Assembly (NCBI RefSeq): GCF_003590095.1
Contig: NW_020800126.1
Location: forward strand, 124,001-188,000
Direction of reading: 5' to 3'
DNA: 64,000 nucleotides
DNA from: Trichoplusia ni
Taxonomy: Eukaryota; Arthropoda; Insecta; Lepidoptera; Noctuidae
Shown here: in pieces, positions 38,801-53,800 of the stretch
Layout of the letters: every line of letters starts with the position of its first letter
Numbering within the stretch: position 1 is the stretch's first letter
Position numbers and translations under genes: made by a program
The notes under the pieces: generated by a model
Told to the model about the DNA's origin: nothing
The model's input: the letters and a program-made list of their open reading frames with translations, nothing else
The model's database searches: none

Positions 38801-41800
38801 TGTCTGCGCGGACGTGCCGGCCGCACTGAGAGCGGGCTGCGCCGGCGCCGCCGCTCGCCGCTTGCCCTCCAAGAAGCATTGTTGCCGTCGCCGTCGCCCC
38901 GCTACAAAGTCTCGGTAATTGCCGACACACGTGTTATTCATGGATTAATGTTACCGTTTTGATGAAAGCTCTGTGCGCTTGAGCTTGGGAATTTTTAATT
39001 GCTCTCTTGCCGATTACTCGTAAAATATCTGTAACTAATATCTCATGTAACTACGGTCTCATATATTTTACAGATAGGACGGAGGAAGTTTTATATATGT
39101 TTTTGCACATGGTCAGTGTTGAAGCGGTTGTGAGTTGTGTGGCAGTACGTGGACGGTGCACTTGCATATGAAACTCGTCTATATTCAATGCGAGGTGAAC
39201 GAAACCATAAGTTGTGTAAGCTAAATATAGAGCACACTTCAAACAGAGGGGTTATTACTGCATCACTCGCAGGCTTAATGATATAGCGAGGCTGCAGGAA
39301 TCGCCGACTGTGTATTTTGTTTCCTGAGATATTTATTATGTCACTATACTTCATAAATTTTCTGGAACCGATGTCAATAATTGTATACTGTGATAAAGTA
39401 TGTATAATTCGAACATAATTTTTATTATCCAAACGAAGTATAAACAAACATGGTTGACCCGCTTGCTGCATCAAGAGGTAACAGTTATGAAAGTGAAAAC
39501 CTCCTCGAATCAATTTAAGGCCGGCGCTAAACCAAATTAACTGTCTCCTAGCTAATTAGGCATAATTTGGAGAAATTTAAAGAAGAGTACGTTTTTAAGT
39601 ACAGTAGAAATCGTAAACAGTAGAATCACATTGTTAGAAGCCTATAAAATTGACTATTTCCACGTTGTATAATTATGTTAAACTAGCTTTTCGCCCGCGC
39701 CTTCGCCCGCGTCGAGGTTGGTTATATTGCGTTTACAAGAGAACTCTTCAAATGTCCGAGATAAAAAATCTTTCTCAAGGTCAACTCTATCTCTGTACCA
39801 AATTTCATTAGACATTATTAGACAGACAGAGTTACTTTCACGTTTATAATATTAAGTAAGGATTACAAAAACGAGGAATTAAGGCAGTTACATTAACATG
39901 CAGTATACCTATGATTAGTTGAAGTTTCGACCAGGTCTTACCGCCCGCTCTGGTTTAACTTATTTACTTAATAAAACCTCCTGGCAATGTACCAGAAAAA
40001 TTGGAACATGAACTACCAGACCTCCCAAACCATTGACCTATTTAACATTACCGAAGTTAAGAGCAAGCCATCTGTGTTACCCACTCTAACGACCGATAAC
40101 AGACGCAAGAGAAAACTATATTGAGCATATACAACCGTAGAGATGCTATCGAACACATTTACATGCATAATGTAGGTATACAAAGTATATTATTATAACA
40201 GTTTTGTTGGAACACATAAACTTAATGTTTTGCTGATGATTCGAATAGGTGACCATTCCGCAAAAAGACATGGCTGAAGGCTATCACCAAGCTATCGTTA
40301 AGCTGTCACCAATACCAAAACGAATGCGACACTGATTCCACCAAATTCTATGGATCAAAAATCCAAAGCCACATCCTGTTAAACAACAATACTTTATTGT
40401 CTTTATAACGAACAAAACAGATTTTGCAAATCAATGTATTGAACAATTAGTAGGTATAAAAAGATTGAGAATAACAATAGCGATATTTTTAATTTCGCCC
40501 ATCTAATAGGTGACTCTGTTTATCACTATTAACTTATGAGTATATTTGAGTTAAAGGTTATGTTCAACATATTACTCAAATTCAAAACTATCGGAAAAAT
40601 ATTAAGATAGAACTCCTGAAATGTTCAATATTAAGACCCGAGAGACAGTCGGGACTCGTTTTAGTTGAATAAAAAGTGGACACAGTTTTGCCTTTTAAAA
40701 TTTATAACTAAGGAAACTTGATATACTTGCCTATTAAAAAAGATCATTTTAAAGTTAAGAAACATCTCATATTTGCTAAAGTGATTATTGCTAAACCCAC
40801 TCTAAATAAATGCGATCGCTAAAATATCGAGTGTGTTGACATTAGCGTCGACGGCAAAGTTGTGACTTGTGATTTTATTACACTATTTTATTATAACGCA
40901 TATTATGCATTTCCGTTACGGTATCAGCACAATTAGAGCAATTACATGTATCGGACGTACGGACAGACTTATGTGCTTTGATATAGTAATGGCTATGTAT
41001 TATAAACGGATGACAGTACGTTGTCGGGGGGGCCATAAAGTTGGAGGGACGTCCGATATTCCAGTTTGAAGCGATCTCTAGTTGTTGCTCAGGCATCAGG
41101 ACTTGGTACTAACTTTTATACTCATATTTTAATATTTAGTAGTTACATTTATTCAGATATGTTATTTCCTCCATACAAATAGGTATAAAATACGAGTAGC
41201 ATTGACAATTACAAGCATAAAATGCCGACGAATTTCGTCTACTCGGAGCCCGAAAAGTCACACAAAGACGCTACTGTTATTAATTAATTCAAAATTACAT
41301 AGTTATTACAAAATAAAATTATGAATAAAGCGAGTGAAAATAAAGAATTGTGAGTAACAGTTACTTTCATTACATAAATTCGCGTATTGTTCAGCTTCCA
41401 TAATCGCAGTGAGATTTAACTATATTTCCCATCCCAGCGCTGGAGAAAGTCCTTCGCTTTATATAAACTTTACTTGGCTATTGTTCTGATTAATTCTCTC
41501 ATGGAAAACTTTGTTTGATATAAGTAATAGACAAGACAATGTTGATGAAAGAAATTTTATGGTTACATTGACTTTAGCGCTTAATCTGTTCATATTATGC
41601 TTACAATATCACATTTCAGACAATTATAACGACTTCTTTTATTGTTCTTGTATAATGTATTCGTGTTTTAAGAATTCATGCTAAGTAGGAGTACGAATAT
41701 TTGAATTGTGGTTTTTCCTAAAATATTTTTGCCAATTTGAATACTTTACATAATTTTTGACAAAGTACATATTTTATTAAATGTACACTGCTACATATTA

Positions 41801-44800
41801 TTAGGTCTACATTTCCTCGAGCAGCTTTCTTGCGCTTGCGCACGGTGCACTATTGTTCCGCACCCGCGCTACTAGTGAAACCACATCAACTTATTACCAC
41901 TCCTATTTATTTGCTTAAGTTACTTTTCTTTTCATGCTTATGAGTAACAACTTATTACATATTAGCAAATAAAAAAGGCTGTTGCTAATCCAGATAGAAT
42001 TACTTACTTCAAATGCAATAAATTGTATCGTAGTAGGATTAAAATGAAGTCGGATTGTTTTTATGTTAGTATTAGGTGATATATATATATTATGTTTGTT
42101 TCACAAACGTAAAAATCACATGAACTCCCAGACTCAGAACAAGAATCCGCGTCACGTCGCACACAATGGGTTTTGAGTTTGGCGTGGTGACCTCAACCAC
42201 TCAGCTATCTATGCAGTCAGTTATATCCTCATTGGATATTCTCCAAGCTTGGGGAAGGAGGAGAGTAGTCCCGGAATTTTGCCGGCTAAAGGCAGTAGAA
42301 TGCCACATTCTTCCCTTATACCAGGGACCACGGGACTCAATACAATCAAATCAAACCTTCGCGGTCTCTGTACAACCATGTCCTCACAGACCATCAGTGC
42401 CGTTTTATTCATAATAAGGCACTTTAGGCCAATGCCTAGGGGCCCACTATGACCAGGGGCCCACCACCAAAGTAGGAATCTAAAAAAAGCTCGATAAATT
42501 TGTCACTGAATGAAAATAACTTGAACCATGCGGGCCCCCACTCCTTTGTTACCTCGAGGCCTCGGGGCCCCTGGGCCCCTAGATCCGGCCCTGCAGACCA
42601 TACCTGTACTGATCTGACATTAGACACAATACCTTTGCCTCCAACCGCGAAACGTAAGAGGTTTCACGCAGGTACATATTACCTACTGTTACTCGTTAAG
42701 AATGAAAGTACGCCCATTGATGCTTTGAGATAAAAACCCGCGCTTCGCATGAACTAGCGCCATTAACTATAGGTGTCGCTAGAAGCGTTATTTTACGTAA
42801 TGAATAGGTGGATTGAAGACTTTTTGTTTGTGAAACCAGTTATTATAACGTTGATGAACTGTTACAAAGTAAATAGCTGGAAAAATAGTATTTGTGTTTA
42901 AAAATAAAAATATGATTTTCATATTCATAATATACGTATACACGCATTTTTATGTACATTGTAATTGTAAACTGTGATTTATTCTCAATCACTAGGAATA
43001 ACTTCTGCTAAAAACAGGTATAATCTAGTCTTAAGACTCAACTTCATATTATAACATCCGCTAACGTCTATCAAATACAAACCAAAATCCACACTTCACC
43101 GGTCACATTAGCATTCACAAACCTATCCTACATACAAATCTAAGTTTTGACAGAACAGATCAGGATCCTACAAAGGCTTTTTAATAACACGGTGTGGTGA
43201 GACACCTCGGCCCGCCATTGAGCTGTCAACCTGTGACGTGAGACACGACGGGGTGAACTCGAGTGACCTTACTCAATACATGCATGACTATGTCGATGTA
43301 CGATTCATAAAACACATGTGTATATGTTTTGTCTGTCTTCAAAATATTTATTTTGATTCTTCCGGTATTCAGTGCAGTCTTGTAATAACAATGTTCAAAT
43401 CTGTTTGGATCGTTACAATTTAAAAAGTAACTTAGCTTGCAAGTCTCATCCTAAATTTGTGCATTGACAATCATATATAAAATATGAAAGACGAAAGACA
43501 TAAAAATCAAAAAAAATATCAGTTGAAAAAATGTTAATGCATTGTATTTTTACTTTAATTCAAGTTTCTGCGTTCAGAAATAAAATGAATATGTTGAATT
43601 CAATTGAATCCGGGCCGCCGGCTAGCGGTGCCTCAAAATATTGAGAAACAGGACTTATCGGAGTTGTGGAATGCCATCAACGTCCGGCTATCTCCAAACC
43701 GTCCCGGTATCGCGCCCGGAGACAAATGCCCGCTAATTGGCCCGCCCCTGGCTACTCAACCACTAGGACACATTTTCCATTACAGGCGTTTGATTAAATC
43801 TATAATAGAGTAATCAGTTTAAATAACCTTAGAACTTTTGATTTGATTTTAAATATTATGTTATAAAGTTACAAATATATATTTTTTAAGAACTTTTTGA
43901 TGCCGGAGGTAGAGCTGTCATGTGGAGCCAATCTTGTAATTTACGAAATTTGCAAGAAAATGATATGCAGGAATTAATAGTTAACTCATTCAGATTCTAA
44001 AAAACCCTTTCACGAAATTCCGGTTGCTGCTAGCAGCAAGTTAAAAAAGCTTGTTTCCGCTACTTATCATAGTTATTTAATATTCCCACATAAAATATTT
44101 AAATTTCTATCACAAATAGTATCACGAAACAAAAACAACGGAAACAATTAAACTATGATGTTATTCGCAGAGATTTTATAGTTTCCGATGAAGATAATCA
44201 TTTTCTCATTAAAATATAAGAGTTTTAACTGACTACTACCGAGTATTATAATGTGGTGTGATGCTGTTAAAGTGTATATTCACTTGTAGTTCAAAGCGGA
44301 CTGATTCCACTAAGTTAATGTCCAACAAATCCATACCGGGGCATTCCACCATGTTTTTGTATCATTGTACGACATTATAAACATATCAACAATAGCCCCG
44401 TTATTGCATATCTGATAGCAAATAGGCTAACAGTCTAATACATCAGATGGTTTGAACGATTCTGTTTAAATGGTGGTAGAGAACGCACGGCGGCGCGCGG
44501 GACACGACCCGGCCGCGTTTGGACAAATACTACTTCAATGTGGACTGTAAAATGTGCCAGAATACGAGTTTTGTAAAGAGCAAGGAATAAGAATAACGGT
44601 TTTTTAGTTAGGAAAAGAATGATTAACTCTTGGGAAATGTTGCGTTCTTGTATTTCAGTATTTTTCTCTTCAGATAGAAAAGTTGATGTACAAAAAGAGT
44701 TAAAACAATGCCTCAAGTACTAGGACAATACATATCATACCTTCATATGCTTGGAAGGGAATATGTTCTGCTTCAGGTTTCATAGTAAGGTAAGTTCAAT

Positions 44801-47800
44801 CTTCATTACATTTGCATGGTGTTCCAGATCAGGATATCTAAATACGCGGCCGGCTGGTCCACGCGCCGGCCGTCGCCGGATGATGCACGGCCGGCGCGGC
44901 TAACGGCCCGGCCCGGCACGGCACGCCTAACTTACGATACTGCCACATCTGTCCCATTTACTCGCATAAAACGATGCATTCATATTAAATGTTTGCGGTC
45001 TTTCGGTACGCGTTTACGACCAATTCTCATTGGACGAGTTATGGCGGTATTTATTGTAAAAGTAAGTAGAAAGTTATTTCCGTGTTGAGTGTCGGGAAAC
45101 GCTTTGGTAGCTGTGGGAAATTCGGCTCTCAGCGCTAGACTCACCTAGGAAAATCAATTGATAAAAACCATATTTCATGCCACACCGGTATTAGGAAGTT
45201 TGATCTATTTCCCAAAGACATTAAAGTTGTTAGCTGAAAATGATTACTTCCTACTCATGAACTATTTCTTAAACAAATACAATTTTAATATATTACACCA
45301 TGACTGTCATAATACACTGCTTGAGCGTGGGGACTAGAACACTGATGTCTGCTAGCTCCCTCAATACAATAATTTATACCGGAAGCACCAATTGAAGGAT
45401 CGTCTTCGAGGGGAGCGGGTCTTTGTCCTATAATGACACTATGATTTGGTTTAAGGAGTGCTAGTAAATATAGTGGTACACATATCTGTATAATTTACCT
45501 AAGAAAAGAGTTAGAAATGAAGCCCATAAAACATGTTTCAGAACGCTATTGTGAGGGTATTAGACTGCAAGCACTTAATATTCCTTAATCTATGTTTTGT
45601 GGCAGACTTCATACTTCAAACCGCAGGAGACATGTTACTGTAATGTCGGAGTCCGAAGACAAGTGACAATTTTAGAAGCGTTGGTGTCGATCGCATCGCA
45701 CAAATGACGAGTGGCGAGGAGTGACGATCCTTTTCATCCAGTCATTTGACTTCGAATTGTCTTTGAGCTTTAAACATTTGAGATTTGATCAACTTTGCCC
45801 CTTGTATATTTGCGCTGGACAGAGGGAATCGTAAGCAAATTGCAAGCAGATAAAAGTGGCGTGTTCGTGAGGAGAGATCCTCGTTGTAACCACGACCGCT
45901 CCTAGAAGAGTGCTACCACTAATAAAGAAATGAGAAGTAGCGGGCTTAGTAGTTAAAGTGAAACATAGCGTGTCACCTCCTAGGCTTGGGGCGCAGGATC
46001 TCGTGCGGCGCGGGCTGGCGGCGCGGCGTCCAGGCGGCGCACGCGCAGGCTCGCTCCACGCGCGGCTCCCCCGTGCCCGCGCTGCCGCCGCCGCTCAGCG
46101 GGGCCGCCTCCGCTCGCGGCGTACACGCATCCTCACTAAAAAAAACAAGAACACTGTATTATTATTATAGGTCATGGTATTCCGCAGTATTGAAATGAAA
46201 ACAAGTTATGAAGCCAAGATTTGGTGATGGACGAGATACCTTTGAGTCTACACACTAGTACGTAGTCATTCCTAGTCTCGCCAAGTGCCGCTGTTGTTGG
46301 ATGAGTAAGTGCCATATAAATTACCCTGTCCACTGAATCATGTATGAAATATGCCAATGTATATTATGGAGTACAAGGACAACAAAATTGTAAAGATGCA
46401 GGTATAAGACAATTTTAAATAGTAATTTGCTACACTAAGGTTACGGCTTTAATAAATCTGATACGTCCTAGCTAATTATTAGTAGCTACCGTCGAAAGCG
46501 GAATGTTAACAAACATCTGTTAGGATCGGGCAGTAAACAAATTGCCCTTTGCTACCTGAACACTCCGTTATCCCAGTAGCGTCCAGATTGCGCCAAATGA
46601 TAGGCCTTAAATACATTCTATCTTTTAAGAGGATTATAAATATTGGTGTAAACTAATACTATCAGCGCAAATAACGGTCGGCTTACTGTTAATTTATATA
46701 TTTTATTAGTGAGATAACCTTATGGGCTTAGTCTTAATAAGCTCAGCTCCGAGCTAAGCTTTGTGCTAGATCTGTATCTGTGTGCGTGCTCGCTAATTAC
46801 TGTTCCAGACATACTTGTCCGGAATTGTCGCTGCCACAATCATTGCTAATCGCAAAAACATGGGGCATTTCTACTTCTTCCTTTTGCGGAGAAAGGATAT
46901 ACACATGTTTTTTTAAAAGGAACGTAACAGAAATTCCATGTTCCTCAAATGTTTGTTAAATACAGATAAGTTAAATTTCTATGAGCGGTAATGCTACCTA
47001 TCAAAGTCACGACATTTGTCAAAAATGTAAGTATAAATAAATGAGGTTTTAAATTTTCAAGAAAATTGTTCGGGCCGTCTAGGTTTTAAATTCGCAAATA
47101 CTGTAATCGGACTAATACTAACAACAATTTAAAAAGTTGTGTTAAAAAATGACTTGCTCCTCTAAATACATGAGCAATAATGAGCATAGATAAGTATACA
47201 ATGCAGCTCTTTCGCCCATGAAATATGACAAGATACCACATATAGCCATGTCATAAGTGCAATCCCATCCAAGAACTGTGCCGCCGTGCCTCGCGTACGT
47301 CACGTCCGCGCGCCCCGACACCGGCTGTGTTTGTCGTGTCGCGCGCACAATGAGCCCCTGTGGGTGCACACGCGCAGACGTGCGTACGCGAGGGAATACG
47401 TTACCGGTTCGTTGCTATTTGAACTAGATACGGTTCGCGGAACTGTTCTTTGATAATGCTTTTGAATATTAAGCTCTTTGTATTATCATAAAGGGCCATT
47501 TACACGTGGATTGCAAAGTAATACAAATATTTTTGAATCGGACTTTAGAGTAAAGAAAATTTTTGGTTGGTTGTGAAACTGTAAATATCTACGACCAGTT
47601 AGAAAAACATAAGTAACAGTCTAATTAGATTAGAAAAAAAGATCGGCTCAGCCGTCAATTGTCTAACAGTATTTAAGAAATACAGTAAGTTCGATTATGA
47701 TGATAACATCTGTAATACAGCATAATTTCAAATAATTTGGGAAGGCGTATTGTCTATATACAGTAATATAATAATTAATCATGACTGACAGACTTATATA

Positions 47801-50800
47801 AAAACTACTGTTACCTAAGTCTAATTTGCTTGAAATTAGACTTTGACCGCTTGAAAAGAATATGATTTGAATCGATCATAAAGATGCCTCACTTGGATCA
47901 GAAAACTGAAAACTATAAAACTTAAGTTTCGGAAAGACGAGTTGGATGTTAGTTATTACCTACATAGAAGCGTTTATTCATAGTTTATATCTAGTGTTTC
48001 AAGGCTACTGAACTTGACATTACAACATTAACATATGAAATCAAAACAAACTCGAGTGAAATGGCACGCGACGGCCACGGTGACGGCACACCTACAGCCT
48101 TTATGTTCACGGGCCATCGGACATCGGACTACGGGAGCGGCTTCCTTCCACTCCCTACGTTCAGTTGATTGGAAAGTTCTCTTATGTCTGTGACTCATTG
48201 GGCTAATTGACGATGTTGGATTTTCTTTTTTTTTTAGAACCTTTTTGAAGCCAACGCTTACATGCGAGCTAAAATGTGTCTCCTTTTTTGTTTATTCGTA
48301 AAGTATGTGTAAAGGAATTTTATTTCGTCTAGTTTATTCTTTATCCCCTATTCACCCATGATAATATAAACATTTCCTCTCTCCTTATTCTTGTTCTTTC
48401 AAAAATTCTTTAATCTTAATCAAGAACAAAATAAAAGAAACAGACATTAAATATAAGGTATGTATGAAAAAATGCGTTCATTCGTGTTAAGGGGAAACTT
48501 AATTTGATTCCCAAAACTTTTGCTTTGGTACACTAATTTCGTTGGAAATTACCCCGCAATCATGCGGGCAAGCCGTTCGGCTTGCCTTCATTATGTCAGG
48601 AATACCTGAGGATCTGCTCTCGGCGCACAGGTGGAGAGGCTGTATTAAATGAAACTTATTTTGGTGTACTGTTTTATAAAGTAAGTAAGCGTTTCCGTAG
48701 CGACGGGGACAGGAAAAGTAACTAATCCAATAGCCTCAAAGAAATAAAGTTGTTTAGTGTATCAGATACAAATTAGCACCTCAAAATTATAATAAAAAAT
48801 ATCTTAAGGGACTTCATTAAAAGTAAATGAACGTTAAACTGAATTTTGGTTAAAAATTAAACAGCAAATCTCGCCAGAAAATCTTGCTTCCCGAAGCTGG
48901 TAGCGTTGTATTAATAATTTGTGAGAGGTTTCGAGTATAATTGAGTGTCTGCGCTTCGTCGCCATCAATCATGCGGCTGACAGCTGCCGAAATGGCAGGA
49001 TGTTTGAATTACTGAGCTCTGCGCTACTGGGCTTGTTGTAAAGCTCATTTGGACAAAAGGACCATTGAGTAATGAGGAACCTTACCGCGACTCACTGGGT
49101 TCTACTGTTCGGATTCTAATCCCGTTGGTAATTTTAAATGACGGATACCATGTACATGGCGTAAAACTTTTGAGTTTTTAACGTTTTAAGGCTAATCTCA
49201 GCCATAACCCATATTATTTTGGGTTTCATAGGCCTATATATTTACTCTAAAGACCACAAATAAAGTAGTTATATGCAGTAAATAATAAGAACGTTTATCA
49301 GTCTATGAATATGATTTCTCTACCATAATGTTTCACGCGTATATCATTAGAAATGATATTACTGACAGTACCTATCGGGTATTGGTAACTTATTTAATTA
49401 ACGTCTGAATGATTGATATCTAGACGCGGCGCGTTATTTGAACCTTAACGACATGTGCAACATCGAGCTATTTTAATATCATTCGATGCTTATAATATTA
49501 GTGTGTAAATGAGCTATAGTTGAAAAAGAGTCGATTACATTACGGAGATATCGAATAGTTGAAAAAACATATTTGTGGTAGTAATATGCATGTATTTAAC
49601 CCTTCTTTTGCTGGTGGTTTCACAAACACTCAAGTCGCGGACCTAAAGCCTCCCAGACCCAGGACAAGCATTCGTGGGTCACACAAACGTGACTTCTCCG
49701 CAAGTATGAACCCGCGGCACGTCCCGGTCAGTGATTTTTATTCGGCTACCCGCGCTGTCAAAAGTTAGATATACCTTTGGTCCTATCATTTTTGCTGAAA
49801 GGACCAGACCGATATATTTATTTAACGAGGTATACTAATATGGAATTCATTTACAATAACTTTAAAACGCATCCTCGTTAGTGCTATAAAAACATTCATC
49901 GTTTTTAAGCGAGATTAACACGTCTATTTTGTATACTTTAAAACAAGTTATTATGAAGCAAAAACGACAATTAGAATGGCACGACTTAATTACAAAGTAC
50001 TTGATTGCAGAAATTAAGAAATTATTCGAAATAGCTGGATATAAAGTTGAGTGGACACTGCTCTTTAAGAAATGTAAATCGTCTCTATTTTCGTACTCAT
50101 TTTATAGCCTGACATTATTAAAATACAAAGGTAATGTGTGGTATAAGGAATTAATTTTATACTTAGTACAGTAATTATGCAAAAGTATTCAAGTGAACGG
50201 TTGTTTATAACAATTTGTTGATATAAACATACAATGTTACCTACATTCCTTAATGTTATGAATTGCGTAGGTTTTTATTGCTACTAATTTAAATCTTTTA
50301 ATGGTTACATGGTGCAGAGGGCGTGACAGATCTACAAACTGCAAAGTTGCATTTTTAATAGTATCCTCACATATTTTGCCACATAACATGTTAGCTATAA
50401 ACTCAAAGCGCAATACTATAAATTTCAAGTGAAGCGAATGATATAAACAACGTATGATATAAATACTAACTCTCTGTGGTCCGGTAGCTAATGTTTTGTT
50501 ATTAATCATAGGTCAGGCTGTGCGTGATGCGGAGATGCGCGGGGGCAAGATGCGCGGGGGCAACGCCTACTCCTACATTTTATTTATTGTTCTAAAGCAG
50601 CGATGCAGAAGTACAACAGAGAGAAAATAATTAGCGTAGTTTTTATTCAAATAGCAAATACATTGGTTTTATGTCACTTAAACCTCTTCATCCTCGTAAT
50701 ATCCAATTCAATAATATAATCCTACTGTGGACCTGTGATCCTTCTGCCCATATCCCGACACGACGGTCGGCTGCCTTTCTTTATTACCCAGTAATTTGTC

Positions 50801-53800
50801 GCGGCGAGACACGCCGCATTGTTTTAACGTGAACATCTACAAATATTTCTGTTCCCCTCAGCGACACCACGAGAACCTTATCTCAGGTAGATAAATACAT
50901 TATAACAAGATGTGTGCTTCATGCTCATGATTTAAATGAAGGAAGTAAGCGTATGTGTGGACCTTGGGTTGATTACAATCAGTGATGGATTGATTCTGTT
51001 AGCAAAAGTTGTGTTACTTGATATTTGTGAGTTGACTGATACAAACTTATATAAACAAAAGATGATGTATCATTGTTTAAGAAATATGCTTAGAACATGG
51101 TCATCAACAGGATAAAACTACGGGTGCACAAGAAATTTACAGTCTCCCAATGAGATCAGCATTGGACCAGTTGCTCAAGAAATAATGAAATTATACCTTT
51201 TAACTGGTAAAGTGTCTAAAAGAAAAACCGCTTGGAAACCTGATAATTAAATTGACGTCGACTATGAGCAGCCGTCGCTCGCGGCGCTAATTTAATATTG
51301 TCGCCGAGATACGGTGCAGATCGTATTTAATATTATCTATTTGCTATCTTGCCTCATTAATTTAACGACAATAAAACTCTACATCAATAAAACCACAACA
51401 AAACTGGCTGAGCGGTAAAGTCGCCTCGAACTCGAAATATCGATTTTTCGTCTGAATGAATAATTTTCTTATAATGACTTCTAAAGCCCATTTATGTGCT
51501 CATTAAATCGGATGAACAGACAATCTTAATACGATCAGTAACATCGGGAATCAATTAACTATAACCCGATAACAGAGCAGATGTCAGTGGACAAGGGTGG
51601 CCGTGTTCACAAGTATGCGCGGGATATTATAGCAGCGTACTGCAGTCGACATCGTATCGAATATCTATCTCAAACACATAAAAATTTCAATGAATATTTT
51701 AACGTTTATAACTTTATTCACTCAATAAATATCGGTGCTATTTTATTTTTAATTTAATGCAAACTTAATATCTTGTTTTATCTTATCATTTAAAATTTAA
51801 CGCAGCTTAAATTTCGCCATAAAAATGTCGGGCGAAAATATTTTTTCTTGTAAACAATTTACACCCAGCGGGAGTTTTATCTCACTTCCAAATTGTTTTG
51901 AAATGCAACAACATGCCACGTGACGTGTCTCCTTGCGCCCGGACGGTTGGCCAGCCTACCGTATACCTGACACAATGGAATCCAAAAACGGACAAAAACT
52001 GGCCGAAGGAGGATTTATGTGGCCCTCTCGGATGCCACGCGTTCCTTCGCTTTATGCCCTACGGCGATATTCCGCATACTGTATATTTTGATGTCATCAA
52101 ATCCTTTTGTAAATGTCAAGTTTCGAGCTACTGAATAGTTGGTCGTTGACCTGAATGAATTAACTTTTTAATCGAGAGGGCGCGCGGGTGGTTGCGTGCT
52201 GCCGTAGGTTTGTTCAATTGGTAGACAAGTTACATCACGAGGTTATTACACTGGTACTGATACCGTAGTTAGTTACCCTAAAGTTTCAGTTTATTGTATG
52301 GCTTTTAAATTTCTTTGTTGTCGTCATGACGAATTCCTGTTCTACTCGTAAGCTTCATTTAAAAACAAGTATCACAAATATTTGACCCGTTTAGCTATCA
52401 AAATCGTAACCCTTTACACATTTAGTCACGGTTCTTTAAGATTTTATTTCTTCTTTAAAACAGCAGTTGTATTCAACGAAAGCAAGCATGAAATCCCAAC
52501 ACGGATACCGTGTAGATTGAACTGTAAGCATGGCGACTGCAAAGCTCGCTTTAGTTACCAATAAATAACGTCAAGGTGTAATAAAACGTTAATGCGTGAC
52601 TCTTAAATACTGTTACAGCAAATTGTTGTTGATCACAACACTCCGCTAACTTTCACTAGTCAGCTTCTTCATTCCCATGGTTTTTACACTTTTTACATTC
52701 GACATGGGATTCTCACATGAATTATAATTGGCATAATTTTCTAAAAAAGTAAGCATCATGACAGCATCTCACTTGTGCTATTGTACGCGATTAGTTGAAG
52801 AAAATTAATTGCTAAGTTTAAATACCTCGGCGGGTACGAGGCACACCGCTATGTTACTGCCGCGTCATAAACTATCCATGATAATATGAGATAAGTGATG
52901 GTCAAACTCGAATGCCACACGAGCTTGTCGTCTGTAAAGTTATTACTGTGAATAGGTACTTATTACAAACTGTCTGGTTTGCTCCCTTAATAATTCCGTA
53001 CAAAAGGACCAAGAAACCCAGAGATATTTTAAATCGTCGACATTTTCCACTGTCAGGTTTTGGTACGCATTGAATATGAATGGATTAAAAGAAATACGAA
53101 CTGTTCTTATCTGTGAACAATTATAAAGTTATGTCGTGCCCAAATGATGCACGAATCAAGTCAATTAAAATTAGCATAAGTGTACGAGTTGAGTGGATGT
53201 ATGGATCATGTCGAGTGCATTCCGATGCGTATTTTAATTGCTTTTAACTCTGACATGACGATATCCAGCGTCTTGAACCGAAATAATACTTTGTGATAGC
53301 GACTGTTCCGGATTGCGCCAGTCTTAACTACCAGGATATGATGACTGCTAATGTGGAGCGAAGTACTTTGTATAATCTTTGTGAAATTGACAGCTTTTAA
53401 TCTTAAAAGCTTTTTTCCAATGGAGGCTTGTCAAACAAAACTTTGTGCTTTGATGTACAAATCTATGAAGGTGCCTCTTTGGAATAGGTTTTAAGGGATG
53501 AAACAAGTCAATTTACTCTTAGTTATCTAGCATCGGAAAAAGTCCATGCTAAACTTAAATTCATTGTTAAGGCTGACCGTCCCATCATAAAAGCAAAATT
53601 AATAAACTATTAAATCAATATTTACGTCGACAGTATTACTCGCATAACCTATCTCTATCACTGCGATGTCTACAAGCGTTAAAGACGTCGCGATATGTAA
53701 ACATCAGTCACCCATCGATACACGACCGACGCGACATATCGGCGCATCAATCAATATGAGTCCTGGCATATATTAGCGATACAGTCAGATAGACTCGACC

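Larger units (their letters stand above)
38902..45976. other. BTB-gene intron (7.1 kb) with several repeats
   Basis: No supported exon. Holds a Helitron-like copy (39683-39862), a SINE copy (42115-42225), a GGGCCC-rich repeat-like block (42420-42600) and a small GC-rich island (44840-44935). Confidence 0.65.

Noticed and set aside
49929..50174. Plus-strand frame of 81 codons rich in Lys, Leu and Phe
   Set aside because: Composition is that expected of AT-rich DNA and the start is not ATG.
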